From NCBI RefSeq assembly GCF_013415115.1, contig NZ_JACCDD010000006.1, forward strand, positions 62,001 through 126,000: a DNA stretch of 64,000 nt. Reading direction: 5' to 3'. Positions 17,832-27,013 of the stretch are shown one piece after another. The notes beneath the pieces were generated by a model. That model saw only the letters and a list, made by a program, of their open reading frames with translations. It had not been told where the DNA came from and ran no database searches. The DNA comes from Vreelandella zhaodongensis. GTDB lineage: Bacteria; Pseudomonadota; Gammaproteobacteria; Pseudomonadales; Halomonadaceae. How positions within the stretch are numbered: position 1 is the first letter of the stretch; every line of letters starts with the position of its first letter. The position numbers and the translations under genes are program-made.

Positions 17832-18802
17832 TGACAGCGCGCCTGTGGCAATCCCTTAGCCTGCTGGCGCTCATTGCCATTGCCGCCATGCTGTTCTCTC
17901 TGGCAGTGGGCAGTGCTCAGCTTTCCGCCGCACAGCTTTGGGCGGTGGTACAAGGGCAGGGCGATGCGCTGGCGCGGACCATGGTGATTGATTTACGCCT
18001 TCCCCGTGCGCTCTCGGCTTTTGCTGTCGGCGGTTTGTTGGCGGTAGCGGGTGCTCTGATGCAAGTGCTGCTGCGCAATCCTCTTGCAGACCCTTATGTG
18101 CTCGGGCTTTCCGGTGGCGCTTCTATCGGTGCATTGGCGGCCATGCTGGCAGGCGTGGGCGGCGTGCTTATGTCAGGCTCGGCGTTTTTAGGCGCGCTGC
18201 TCTCCACGTTTCTGGTGTTTGGCCTCGCTCATGGTAGCGGCGGTTGGACGCCCTCACGCCTGTTGCTTACGGGCGTAGTCGTGGCGGCAGGCTGGGGCGC
18301 AGTGATTACCCTGATGTTGGCATTAAGCCCTGCTGACCGGCTGCCGGGTATGCTGTATTGGCTGATGGGCGATCTCTCCTACGCGCGTACTCCCTGGCCG
18401 CCGCTGCTGCTGTTATTACTCACCTGTATTGTCTTGATTCCCTTGGGCCGTAGCTTAAATGTGCTGGCCAGAGGCCCACAGCAGGCAGCGGCACTGGGCG
18501 TTGACGTGCGCCCGTTGGAGTGGGGGATTTACATCGCGGCCAGCCTGTTAACCGCCGCAGCCGTTACTACGGCGGGCAGCATTGGCTTTGTCGGCTTGGT
18601 GGTGCCGCACATGCTGCGCCTGTTGCTGGGCAACGATCAGAGGTTGATATTGCCGGCCTGCGCCCTGGCTGGGGGTACCCTGTTGGTGCTGGCCGATACG
18701 CTGGCCCGTACGATAATTGCCCCGGAACAGTTGCCAGTGGGGGTGATTACCGCGCTGTTGGGTGTACCTACGTTCCTCTTTCTGCTTTACCGGAGCCGCT
18801 GA
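17831..18802 (+). CDS. btuC: Cobalamin ABC transporter permease
   Basis: FecCD-family permease of 323 aa with about ten hydrophobic helices. Family motifs include RLPRALSAFAVGG, LLRNPLADPYVLGLSGGAS and GSIGFVGLVVPHMLR. It is coupled by one-base overlaps to btuF (TAATG) and btuD (TGATG). Confidence 0.93.
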   Translation: MTARLWQSLSLLALIAIAAMLFSLAVGSAQLSAAQLWAVVQGQGDALARTMVIDLRLPRALSAFAVGGLLAVAGALMQVLLRNPLADPYVLGLSGGASIGALAAMLAGVGGVLMSGSAFLGALLSTFLVFGLAHGSGGWTPSRLLLTGVVVAAGWGAVITLMLALSPADRLPGMLYWLMGDLSYARTPWPPLLLLLLTCIVLIPLGRSLNVLARGPQQAAALGVDVRPLEWGIYIAASLLTAAAVTTAGSIGFVGLVVPHMLRLLLGNDQRLILPACALAGGTLLVLADTLARTIIAPEQLPVGVITALLGVPTFLFLLYRSR

Positions 18803-19572
18803 TGAGCCGCCTGGTTACGCAAGACCTCATCATCAACGTGCCAGAAAGGCACGATGGCACGGCGCTGAATATTGCCATCGAACCTGGGCAGATATGGGGC
18901 GTGCTTGGCCCCAACGGTGCAGGTAAAACCACGCTGCTGCATACCCTGGCAGGGCTAAATGCGCCGCGTGCTGGGCAAGTGTTACTAGGGGAGCAACCCC
19001 TTGAAACGCTGCGTAGGCGGCAAATTGCACAAATGCTGGGAATGGTATTCCAGGAGCGCCTTGACGGCTTTCCCGCGACCGTGTTGGAAACCGCGCTGAT
19101 TGGCCGCCATCCCTATCTTTCTTTATGGCAGATGGAAGGCGCAGACGACTATGCTCGGGCCGAGGCAGCGCTTGAGCAGTTGGACGTTGCGCACCTGCGC
19201 CACCGGCTTGTCAGTACGCTTTCGGGTGGCGAAAGGCAGCGTGTTGCGGTGGCCACTGTGCTAACTCAAGCCCCCAGTATCTGGCTGGCCGACGAACCCA
19301 CCAATCATCTTGATCTACACCACCAAAGTGCGGTGATGGCGTTGATGGCTCAGCAAGCTGCCCAGGGCAGTGCGGTGATGATGTGTCTGCACGATTTAAA
19401 CCTGGCCGCCCGCTGGTGTGACCATATTCTGTTGCTGTACCCAAACGGTGAGGCCTGCTGGGGTCCGCGAGACACCATGCTAGTGCCCAGTGCGTTGGAA
19501 AGCCTTTACCGGCAGCGGCTGACGGTGGTTGAGGTTGAAGGCGCACCGGTGTTTGTGCCGATAAAAGGGTGA
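18802..19572 (+). CDS. btuD: Cobalamin ABC transporter ATPase
   Basis: ATP-binding subunit driving BtuC. The frame opens far upstream inside btuC, but ATG 18802 overlaps the btuC stop and gives a normal 256-aa product. Walker A is GPNGAGKTT, the signature is LSGGERQRV, Walker B is IWLADEPTNHLD and the switch histidine is in CLHDLN. It ends the btuBFCD operon and converges on the second ABC operon. Confidence 0.93.
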   Translation: MSRLVTQDLIINVPERHDGTALNIAIEPGQIWGVLGPNGAGKTTLLHTLAGLNAPRAGQVLLGEQPLETLRRRQIAQMLGMVFQERLDGFPATVLETALIGRHPYLSLWQMEGADDYARAEAALEQLDVAHLRHRLVSTLSGGERQRVAVATVLTQAPSIWLADEPTNHLDLHHQSAVMALMAQQAAQGSAVMMCLHDLNLAARWCDHILLLYPNGEACWGPRDTMLVPSALESLYRQRLTVVEVEGAPVFVPIKG

Positions 19573-19623
19573 TGCCAGCATGGATATACTTACTTCAGGC
19601 TGACTAGGCGATGCAAATAGAGC

Positions 19624-20388
19624 CTAAACAGCACTCCGAAAACGCATGAATTGCTTGCCATCGGCAGGGTCATCGATCACATGGGCATGCACACCAAAGG
19701 TCTGTTGTAGCCTGCTGGCAGTGAGCACCTCACGCGGTGGGCCGCTATCGATCAGGCGGCCGCTATCCATAACGCCGATGCGGTCGCACTCCATGGCTTG
19801 GTTAAGGTCGTGCAGGGAAATAATCACGGTGATTGGCAGTTGCCTGACCAGCTCAAGAATCGAAAGCTGGTGGCGAATATCCAGGTGGTTGGTGGGTTCA
19901 TCCAGTAGCAGGATAGTAGGATGTTGAGCTAATGCCCTGGCAATATGCACGCGCTGGCGCTCACCGCCAGAAAGTGTATGCCAAAGCCTGTCTGCCATAT
20001 GCGCCATATCGACATCTATCAGCGCTTTAGCCACGATGGCATCATCTTCAACTGACCAGGCGCGTAATGCGGAAAGGAAAGGTGTGCGGCCCAGCGCGAC
20101 CACTTGGCGTACGGTAATTCTATCGGTGGTATCAGCCTGTTGCTCAACTAAGGCAATAGATTGAGCGATAGTCCGTTGTTTGAGGGCGTGTAAAGGCTGG
20201 CTATCAATCCGCACTTGGCCTGTCTTAGGTTTGTTCAAACCGGCCAGCAGACGCAGCAGGGACGTTTTTCCCGAGCCATTGGGCCCCACCAGACCAAAGG
20301 TCTGACCGGGCTCGACGGTGAGATTGACGTCAACGACCAGTGGCGTGCCATGTACCGCCCAGGTGAGTTGTTCTGCGGATAATTGCAT
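19624..20388 (-). CDS. ABC transporter ATPase, FecE/BtuD type (second system)
   Basis: A 254-aa ATPase with Walker A GPNGSGKTS, signature LSGGERQRV, Walker B ILLLDEPTNHLD and SLHDLN. It is the last gene of a three-gene minus-strand operon (binding protein, permease, ATPase) and its ATG overlaps the permease stop by one base. Substrate is undetermined: the family covers siderophores, haem and corrinoids. A riboswitch upstream of the operon favours a corrinoid; a Zur-like box favours a zinc-linked role. Confidence 0.88.
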   Translation of the reverse strand: MQLSAEQLTWAVHGTPLVVDVNLTVEPGQTFGLVGPNGSGKTSLLRLLAGLNKPKTGQVRIDSQPLHALKQRTIAQSIALVEQQADTTDRITVRQVVALGRTPFLSALRAWSVEDDAIVAKALIDVDMAHMADRLWHTLSGGERQRVHIARALAQHPTILLLDEPTNHLDIRHQLSILELVRQLPITVIISLHDLNQAMECDRIGVMDSGRLIDSGPPREVLTASRLQQTFGVHAHVIDDPADGKQFMRFRSAV

Positions 20389-21452
20389 TAATGCCTCTTG
20401 CCACGGACAAGAATAAGCGCAAAAGCGGGCGCGCCGATCAGAGATGTAATCACCCCGATGGGAAGCACCTGACCAGATACTAGAGTGCGCGAAAGAATAT
20501 CTGAACCGATTAAAAATACCGCGCCAGCAAGCGCCGTGGCGGGTACCAACCGCGTGTGTTGGCTGCCGACAATAAAGCGCATCGCATGGGGGATGACCAA
20601 GCCAACAAAGCCAATCGCTCCTACGATGGAAACCATTACCGCAGTGACCAGCGCCATCGCGATAATCAACATGCCTCGTACCGGGCGCACTGCAATGCCC
20701 ATAGACGCGGCGCTATCGGCTCCGAAGGTAAACGCATCAAGGGAACGGCGGTGCCATAGGCAAACCATTAGCCCGAACAGCGCGGCAGGCACCGCTAGGG
20801 TAGCATCAGCCCAGCGCACCCCAGAGAGATTGCCCATCAGCCAAAACATAATGCCCCGTGCCTGTTCAGCACTTGCTGACTTGGTGATGATAAAAGCAGT
20901 CAGTGCATTAAACAGCTGCGAGCCAGCAATCCCCGCCAGAATAATCGCTCCTGCTGCCTGAACACCACGTCCACCACCGACACCACTATTAGCTGCATGG
21001 GCGAGCATGACGACGATGCCAAAAGCGAGTAGAGCGCCAGCGAAGGCACCCAGCGATAACGACAGCATGCCAGCGCCTAACCCAGCAACCGCCACTGCAA
21101 CCGCACCCGTAGAAGCTCCAGCAGAAATGCCCATTAAATAGGGGTCAGCCAGAGGGTTACGCAGCAGGGCCTGCAAAACCACTCCCGCCAGCGCCAAGCT
21201 GGTACCACAACAGGCGGCGACAACGGCACGGCTGAGGCGGTAGTTCCAGATAATACCCTCGTCGATTCGGTCAACCGAGTAATCCGCACCTAGCAGTTGA
21301 TTGGCAAGCACTTTGAGAATCGTATCAACGGGAATTGGTGTCTCGCCGATAGCGGTGCCCGCGATGAGCGCGGCCACCAGTACAAGAGGCGTCACCCAAA
21401 GCCAGCGCAACCCGAAGCGCCTAGTTGTGGGCTGTGTTAGCGCTATGCTCAT
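20388..21452 (-). CDS. FecCD-family ABC permease (second system)
   Basis: A 354-aa permease with about ten helices and the family motifs LLRNPLADPYLMGISAGAS, AIGFVGLVIPHAMR and LPIGVITSLIGAPAF. It is distinct from btuC at 17.8 kb, with an extra N-terminal stretch of about 15 residues before the first helix. It overlaps the binding-protein gene by 4 bp. Confidence 0.9.
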   Translation of the reverse strand: MSIALTQPTTRRFGLRWLWVTPLVLVAALIAGTAIGETPIPVDTILKVLANQLLGADYSVDRIDEGIIWNYRLSRAVVAACCGTSLALAGVVLQALLRNPLADPYLMGISAGASTGAVAVAVAGLGAGMLSLSLGAFAGALLAFGIVVMLAHAANSGVGGGRGVQAAGAIILAGIAGSQLFNALTAFIITKSASAEQARGIMFWLMGNLSGVRWADATLAVPAALFGLMVCLWHRRSLDAFTFGADSAASMGIAVRPVRGMLIIAMALVTAVMVSIVGAIGFVGLVIPHAMRFIVGSQHTRLVPATALAGAVFLIGSDILSRTLVSGQVLPIGVITSLIGAPAFALILVRGKRH

Positions 21453-22465
21453 TCGTGAAACGACATGTTTGCTAGGGCCTCGGCCAGTGACTCAAGACCG
21501 TAAATACTGCGCATTGTGGCGCTCATGGCATGGGCATCCATCTCCACGATGCGGTTATTTTTAATCGCTGTCATCTCACGAGTGACGGGGTCACTACGCA
21601 GAAACTCACGCTTTGCTTCGATGTCATCGGCAGGAAAACGGCGACGATCCATACTCGCGATAACAATCACATCAGGGTCAGCCTTGGCGATGCTTTCCCA
21701 GCCAACGGTGGGCCACTCTTCATCAGACTCAATGACATTGCGAATGCCAAGTTTTTCCATCATATAGCCCGGTGCGCCAAGTTGGCCTGCAACGAAAGGG
21801 CTAACTCCAAGATCCGTCGATGAAAACCAAAAAACTGCCGAGAGGTCTTCTGGCAAATTCAGGCTGCTCGCTAGATCGATAGCGTGTTCTTCTCGGGCGT
21901 TGAGATCTGCCACCAGAGCTTCACCAGCGTCTTGAACATCGTAAATTTCGGCTAGCTCGGTGATTCCTTTATAGATGGACTCTGTGGAGAAAGCGGCGGT
22001 GCGGGTGCCATCGCCGCCAGTAGAGTTATCCTTGGTGTCGCAATCGGCGGGCATGATGTACGTGGCGATGCCTAGTTCATGGAACTGATCCCGGCTGGCC
22101 ACGCTACCGGTGGGGCCCACGTGCCACTCATACTGTACCGCAACCAAATCAGGCCGCTTATTGACGACGGCTTCGAAGCTCGGGTCGTCGTTGGCGATTC
22201 GCTCGATCTGTTCATTGACCTCAGCAAATTGTGGTAAGACCGGATTAAACCAGACCGAGGTGCCATCCACTCGGTCAGCGAGACCAAGGGAGTAGAGGAT
22301 CTCCGTGGCCGACTGGCCGATAGTCACCGTTCGCTGCGGGGCTGACGGCACACTTATTTCTGTGCCGCAATTGGTTAGTGTGACAGGGTAAATGGTGTCA
22401 TTGGCTATCGCATATGAGGCAGGTAGCAGCGATGCGGCTATCAGTGAGTAACATACATGCTTCAT
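21449..22465 (-). CDS. Periplasmic ABC substrate-binding protein (second system)
   Basis: A 338-aa FecB/BtuF-superfamily binding protein with a signal peptide ending near YAIANDT and no lipobox. The N-terminal domain has RTVTIGQSATEILYSLGL; the second half has PDVIVIASMDRR. Two cysteines in the mature part (TNCGTE and PADCDT) could form a disulfide. The ligand is not evident: corrinoid, siderophore or zinc chelate are all possible. It is the first gene behind a Zur-like box 36 bp upstream and lies 350 bp downstream of a cobalamin riboswitch. Confidence 0.85.
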   Translation of the reverse strand: MKHVCYSLIAASLLPASYAIANDTIYPVTLTNCGTEISVPSAPQRTVTIGQSATEILYSLGLADRVDGTSVWFNPVLPQFAEVNEQIERIANDDPSFEAVVNKRPDLVAVQYEWHVGPTGSVASRDQFHELGIATYIMPADCDTKDNSTGGDGTRTAAFSTESIYKGITELAEIYDVQDAGEALVADLNAREEHAIDLASSLNLPEDLSAVFWFSSTDLGVSPFVAGQLGAPGYMMEKLGIRNVIESDEEWPTVGWESIAKADPDVIVIASMDRRRFPADDIEAKREFLRSDPVTREMTAIKNNRIVEMDAHAMSATMRSIYGLESLAEALANMSFHE

Positions 22466-22500
22466 TTCGGGTTCCTACAGAAGATAATTTTTAGATCAAT

Positions 22501-22515
22501 TGTTATGTTATAACA
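22501..22515. promoter_or_regulatory. Zur-like operator before the second ABC operon
   Basis: TGTTATGTTATAACA is a perfect match to the TGTTATNNNATAACA core of the gammaproteobacterial Zur box. It lies 36 bp upstream of the binding-protein start codon, where a promoter would be. The inner ATGTTATAACAT is itself a 12-bp palindrome. No zur gene is in the window. Confidence 0.6.
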
Positions 22516-22549
22516 TTGTGTTTGTCTGAGCGAAGAACACTAGCATGTC

Positions 22550-22732
22550 TCAGCTGTTTGCAGACAAAATATCTAAAAATCGATGCCGTGCGGCAGGCGG
22601 TAGGTTACCGGGTAAGTTGCTCTCAGAAGCGGAGGGGTCACACATCTGGGTTCGCATGACCAATCCCATGGTGTCGCTTGGTGAGCACTGAATGCCCCAG
22701 ACGCTTTCTTCATGTCCTGTTACCTCAATCAT
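22550..22732 (-). CDS. Small ORF between riboswitch and ABC operon
   Basis: A 60-codon frame starts at an ATG with a GGGAG ribosome site 5 bases upstream, 80 bases after the B12 box of the minus-strand riboswitch. It has no membrane segment and no recognisable domain; two cysteines (IQCS, QMCD) are present. It would be the first gene a riboswitch-controlled transcript meets. It may equally be a non-coding leader. Confidence 0.3.
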   Translation of the reverse strand: MIEVTGHEESVWGIQCSPSDTMGLVMRTQMCDPSASESNLPGNLPPAARHRFLDILSANS

Positions 22733-22813
22733 GTACACTCCCGTGCATGATGAGCGTCGTGCTCGACCAGATAAAATAGCTGGCCGAGCCGTCGCGCTCG
22801 ATTAATTAACATG

Positions 22814-22986
22814 GTCGGCAGGTCTCCTGACTGACGGGTCATGGCTAGCTCGCCTTCCCAGACAATGCGTCCAGTGGCTCATTGAGCATCGCTAACCGCC
22901 TACAGTTGCGGGGGCAGTTCCGTTTCGCGGCTAAGCCGCGGCGGATTCTCTATTAAGTTCCGTGAGGAACACCGACGGCAGCTATT
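22814..22986 (-). ncRNA. Cobalamin riboswitch, minus strand
   Basis: Read on the minus strand, the element contains GCCGCGAAACGGAACTGCC, CCCCGCAACTG and the B12 box GTCAGTCAGGAGACCTGCC (plus-strand 22817-22835), in the usual order. Downstream lie a stem GCTCGGCCAG/CTGGTCGAGC (about 22760-22790), the small ORF and the second ABC operon. It should respond to adenosylcobalamin. Confidence 0.92.
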
Positions 22987-23259
22987 CTAGGTGGCGGGTA
23001 AAGGTAGAACAACAGAAAGCATGATCTTTCGGCTATCTTCATCCATTGACTTTGATAATTAATCCAATGCGGGTCTGATCATGTGCTAGTGAGGGCTGCC
23101 TCATAGAGGCGCTGGCCGCTAAGCTGGCTTCGACGCTGTTCCTTCCTCTATACTGCAACACTTTATTTCATCGTTTCCTTATGAATGGTTTTATCATTAC
23201 TTGTCAGTTTTTCATGAATCAAGTTCAAGTTCCGAGCATGCTCTGCACGGGAGGTGCGG

Positions 23260-25053
23260 GTGAGTGAGTTTCCCTTCGTAGGTGTTGTCGGCCAGGAGGC
23301 GCTGAAAACCGCCTTGCTGCTGAATGCGATTAATCCGCGCATTGGTGGTGTGCTGATCAGCGGCCCACGGGGTAGTGCGAAATCCACTCTGGCGCGAGCG
23401 TTAGCGGCGGTTTTGCCAAAAGATACCAATGGCAAAAAGCCACCCTTTGTCACTCTGCCACTTGGTGCCAGCGAAGACCGGCTAGTGGGAAGTCTAGATT
23501 TGCAAAAGGTGCTAGCCGAGCGTGAAGCCACTTTTCATGAAGGGCTACTCGCTAAAGCCCATGGCGGGGTGATGTATGTGGACGAAGTCAATCTGCTGCC
23601 GGATATGCTGGTTGACCTGCTGCTGGATGTGGCCGCTAGCGGGGTCAATATCGTTGAGCGCGATGGCATCAGTCACTCCCACCCGGCGCGCTTTAGCTTG
23701 ATTGGCACCATGAACCCAGACGAGGGCGAGCTGCGCCCGCAGCTGCTTGACCGTTTTGGCCTCTGCATCGAACAGGCTGACCGCGTCAGCGTTAAACAGC
23801 GCATTGCTATTGTTCAGCAGCGCGAAGCCTTTGACCGCGACCCTGAGGCTTACATACAACAGTTTGCGGTAGAGCAGGCAGCGCTGACTCAGCAGCTTGA
23901 CCATGCCCAACAGGCACTAGCGTCAGTGACCAGCGATAGCTGGGTTTACGAGACGATTGCGACGCGTTGCGAAGCCGCCGGCGTCGAAGGCCTACGGGCC
24001 GATGTTACCTGGCACCGAGCAGCCCAGGCTCATGCAGCCTGGCGGGGGGCGAACAGCGTCAGCCAAGAAGATATCGATACGGTAGCGCCCTGGGTACTTG
24101 CCCATCGCTGTACGCTTTCAGACCCTAAACCGCCTTCCCGTGAGCATCCTCCCAGTGGTGGGGATGGTAGTGGTGGTGAAGAAAGTAGCGGGCAGAGTGG
24201 TGAGGAAAGTGGTGAGGAAAGCGGCACAGAGGACAGATCAGGCGGACAAGGCTCTTCAGGACAGTGGGGCGCTATGCCGCCCATGGCGCAGGCGTCTATT
24301 CACCAGCCAGCGGTTAGCCTGCCCGAGAGCGATATCTTTTCCTCGCGTGCGCAACGTGCCGATACAGCGGCTAGCAAAGGCAAAGGAAGTGTTTCCGGTC
24401 GAGGGCGTTCTCAGGCGGAAACCTCGCGGCTAGACGGGTTCGCGACGCTAATCGCCAATCGTGGCCAGTGGCCTTGGCGGCAGTTAAAAATGCGCAAAGC
24501 TCGGGCGGGGCAGGCAATAGCGCATTTGGTGCTGCTGGATACCTCCGGCTCCACCCTGGGGCAGCGTTTGTTAGGCCAAGCCAAAGGGCTGGTTGAGTCA
24601 CTGGTCACCCAAGCCTACGCTGCGCGGGAGCAGGTCGCGGTGCTGGGGTTTGGTAATGGTGGCGTGGTGTCGATACTCTCACGTCGCCGTGCTCCCAAAA
24701 ACGCGCGGGGCACGCTTGACAGTGCCAAGGGCGGCGGGGGCACCCCGCTGCGGGAAGCGATTATTGAAGCCAAACGGCTAATTCAACAGTGGCAACGCCG
24801 CGAGCCTGGCTTACAAGTACGTACTTATTTGATTACCGATGGCCGCACACGGGAAGCCGTTGACGACCTCGCCCCGCTAGGTGACTGCCTGCTGATCGAT
24901 ACCGAGCAATCGAGAGTTAAACGCGGGCAGGGCGCACGCATCGCCCAGCAACTGGGCGCCCGTTATTGGCCAGCCTCGTTTGGCCAACCATCTTTGGCGC
25001 ATTCTGTTTTTGCACCTTCTGTTTTTGCATATCAACCTGGGGAAAGCCCATGA
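23260..25053 (+). CDS. Fused ChlI/ChlD-type chelatase subunit (AAA+ and VWA)
   Basis: A 597-aa protein acting as motor subunit for the cobaltochelatase large subunit CobN. The N-terminal AAA+ half has Walker A GPRGSAKST, Walker B VMYVDEVNLL and the sensor region IGTMNPDEGELRPQLLDRFGL. A low-complexity Gly/Ser/Glu linker is encoded near 24.15-24.25 kb. The C-terminal half is a VWA domain with the MIDAS motif DTSGS. GTG 23260 has a GGGAGG site 5 bases upstream and was chosen over the GTG at 23254. In P. denitrificans this job is done by separate CobS and CobT. Confidence 0.88.
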   Translation: MSEFPFVGVVGQEALKTALLLNAINPRIGGVLISGPRGSAKSTLARALAAVLPKDTNGKKPPFVTLPLGASEDRLVGSLDLQKVLAEREATFHEGLLAKAHGGVMYVDEVNLLPDMLVDLLLDVAASGVNIVERDGISHSHPARFSLIGTMNPDEGELRPQLLDRFGLCIEQADRVSVKQRIAIVQQREAFDRDPEAYIQQFAVEQAALTQQLDHAQQALASVTSDSWVYETIATRCEAAGVEGLRADVTWHRAAQAHAAWRGANSVSQEDIDTVAPWVLAHRCTLSDPKPPSREHPPSGGDGSGGEESSGQSGEESGEESGTEDRSGGQGSSGQWGAMPPMAQASIHQPAVSLPESDIFSSRAQRADTAASKGKGSVSGRGRSQAETSRLDGFATLIANRGQWPWRQLKMRKARAGQAIAHLVLLDTSGSTLGQRLLGQAKGLVESLVTQAYAAREQVAVLGFGNGGVVSILSRRRAPKNARGTLDSAKGGGGTPLREAIIEAKRLIQQWQRREPGLQVRTYLITDGRTREAVDDLAPLGDCLLIDTEQSRVKRGQGARIAQQLGARYWPASFGQPSLAHSVFAPSVFAYQPGESP

Positions 25054-25643
25054 GTGACGCTAGCCATTTAAACCGCATGCAGCGCAAAAAAGACGTGGTC
25101 GATGAGCGCATTAGTCGCGCCACCGAAGAGCGTGGCGTGCTGATTCTGCTTAAAGGCAACGGCAAGGGCAAAAGCAGCTCGGCCTTTGGCACCATGGCGC
25201 GTTCACTAGGGCACGGTCAGCAGTGCGCGGTCATTCAGTTTATTAAAGGCCGCCGTGAAACTGGCGAATACCTGTTCTTTCGCGATCATCCCAAGCTTGA
25301 TTGGCACATCATGGGCCACGGCTTTACCTGGGAAACCCAGAATCGCGAGCGAGACATCGAAGCCGCAGAGGCCGCTTGGGCAGTCGCCAAAGGACTGCTG
25401 GAGAACCCCGCTTATCATATGATCGTGCTGGACGAGATGAGCTATATGTTCAAGTACGGTTATCTCGACCCCGAGCCAGTGGTGGAAGCGCTCAAACGTC
25501 GCCCGACGCACCAGAACGTCATCATTACCGGGCGCACCATGGCCACGCCGCTTCAAGAGATCGCCGATACCATCAGCGTTGTTCAAGATGAGCGCCACGC
25601 TTTCCGCGGCGGCGTCAAAGCTCAGGCGGGGATCGAATACTAA
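25050..25643 (+). CDS. cobO: Corrinoid adenosyltransferase
   Basis: Adds the upper adenosyl ligand to cob(I)yrinic acid diamide and other corrinoids using ATP. The 197-aa protein has the CobA/CobO-type P-loop GNGKGKSS and the DEMSYMFKYGY segment. The frame is open upstream, but ATG 25050 forms ATGA with the preceding stop and matches the family N-terminus. Confidence 0.94.
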   Translation: MSDASHLNRMQRKKDVVDERISRATEERGVLILLKGNGKGKSSSAFGTMARSLGHGQQCAVIQFIKGRRETGEYLFFRDHPKLDWHIMGHGFTWETQNRERDIEAAEAAWAVAKGLLENPAYHMIVLDEMSYMFKYGYLDPEPVVEALKRRPTHQNVIITGRTMATPLQEIADTISVVQDERHAFRGGVKAQAGIEY

Positions 25644-27013
25644 TGAGCACGCCAACCGCTAGCTGCCCCGCGCTGTTTATCGCTGCTCCGGCCTCAGGCC
25701 AGGGCAAAACCACCGTCACGGCGGGTCTGGCGCGACTGCTGCGCAACCAGGGCAAGGTGGTGCGGGTGTTCAAGACCGGCCCGGACTACCTGGATCCGCA
25801 GATACTCGCCCAGGCCTCCGGCCAGCCGGTGGATCAGCTGGATCTATGGATGGCAGGCGAGGCCTACTGCCGCCAGCGGTTTTATGACGCCGCCTGCGAA
25901 GCGGACTTGATCCTGGTGGAAGGCGCCATGGGGCTGTTCGACGGCGAGCCCTCCAGTGCTGACCTGGCGGCCTTGTTTGCTATTCCCATGGCAATTGTCA
26001 TGGATGTAAAAGGCATGGCCCAGACCGCTGCCGCGCTGGTGTCAGGGCTTGCCAGCTTTCGTGATGATATCCATATCGCCGGATTAGTCGCCAACGCCTG
26101 CGGCTCGCAGCGTCATCGTGAGTTGATTGAGTCAGCGCTGCCGTCGGCGATTCCTTTGCTGGCCGCTGTGCCACGAGACCCTGATTTAGCGCTCCCCGAA
26201 CGCCATCTTGGGCTGGTGCAAGCAGCGGAGATTCGTGAGGATTTGGAAGCCCGCTTTGAAGCGGGTGCCCAAGCGCTGGAAGCGGCAGGGTTGCTGGAGG
26301 CGCTCTCGGCGCTGCCGCCAGTGGCCTTTACCGCACCGCAAGAGCAGCTTGCGGCCGTCAAGCCTGCACTTAAAGGCCGCACTATTGGCGTAGCCCGTGA
26401 CGCCGCCTTCAGCTTTATCTACCAGGCCAATCTGGATCTGCTGGAGCAGATGGGCGCCACGCTGCGCTTCTTCTCGCCGCTCACTGATAGCCGCCTGCCG
26501 GAATGCGATGCGCTGTGGTTGCCGGGAGGCTACCCGGAACTTCACGCCCAGCAACTGGCGAATAACCGCGCCATGAGTTTGGCCATTGAGGCTTTCTATT
26601 GCGCCGACAAGCCCATCTTGGCTGAGTGTGGCGGTCTGCTGTACTGCCTGGAAACCCTGACCGACTACGACGACACCATTTACCCCATGCTCGGCCTGTT
26701 GCCAGGGCAGGGGGCGATGCGCGGTCGCCGAGGCTGCCAGGGGATGCAAACCGCCGAGCTGCCGGAAGGCCCGGTTCGCGGCCATGCGCACCACCGCTCT
26801 ATGGCAGAAGGCACCCCTGAGCCGATTGCTCACGGCCGCCGTCAGCGTCACCCCGCACCGGGGGAAGCGATTTACCGTCAAAATCGCTTAACGGCGACCT
26901 ATTTACATCTGTTTTTCCCCAATAATCCTGACGCTGTGGCGAGGCTTTTTTCCGCCAGCCCGGCGCACTGCGAACCGCAGCACAGCGAGGCATTTACCCA
27001 TGCAGCCCAATAA
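25643..27013 (+). CDS. cobB: Cobyrinate a,c-diamide synthase
   Basis: ATP- and glutamine-dependent amidation of side chains a and c of (hydrogeno)byrinic acid. The 456-aa protein has an N-terminal nucleotide-binding domain (ASGQGKTTVTAGL) and a C-terminal glutamine amidotransferase domain with LPGGYPELHA and the nucleophile cysteine in AECGGLLY. It starts one base inside the cobO stop and overlaps cobW by 14 bp. Confidence 0.93.
   Translation: MSTPTASCPALFIAAPASGQGKTTVTAGLARLLRNQGKVVRVFKTGPDYLDPQILAQASGQPVDQLDLWMAGEAYCRQRFYDAACEADLILVEGAMGLFDGEPSSADLAALFAIPMAIVMDVKGMAQTAAALVSGLASFRDDIHIAGLVANACGSQRHRELIESALPSAIPLLAAVPRDPDLALPERHLGLVQAAEIREDLEARFEAGAQALEAAGLLEALSALPPVAFTAPQEQLAAVKPALKGRTIGVARDAAFSFIYQANLDLLEQMGATLRFFSPLTDSRLPECDALWLPGGYPELHAQQLANNRAMSLAIEAFYCADKPILAECGGLLYCLETLTDYDDTIYPMLGLLPGQGAMRGRRGCQGMQTAELPEGPVRGHAHHRSMAEGTPEPIAHGRRQRHPAPGEAIYRQNRLTATYLHLFFPNNPDAVARLFSASPAHCEPQHSEAFTHAAQ

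Noticed and set aside
24150-24250. Short repeats (GTGGTGAGGAAAG-like) suggesting a CRISPR or tandem array
   Set aside because: They are codon-level repeats of Gly/Ser/Glu within the linker of the ChlI/ChlD-type protein; no spacers.
24030-24284. Minus-strand ORF of repetitive Ser/Pro sequence
   Set aside because: Shadow of the Gly/Ser linker in the chelatase gene on the other strand.
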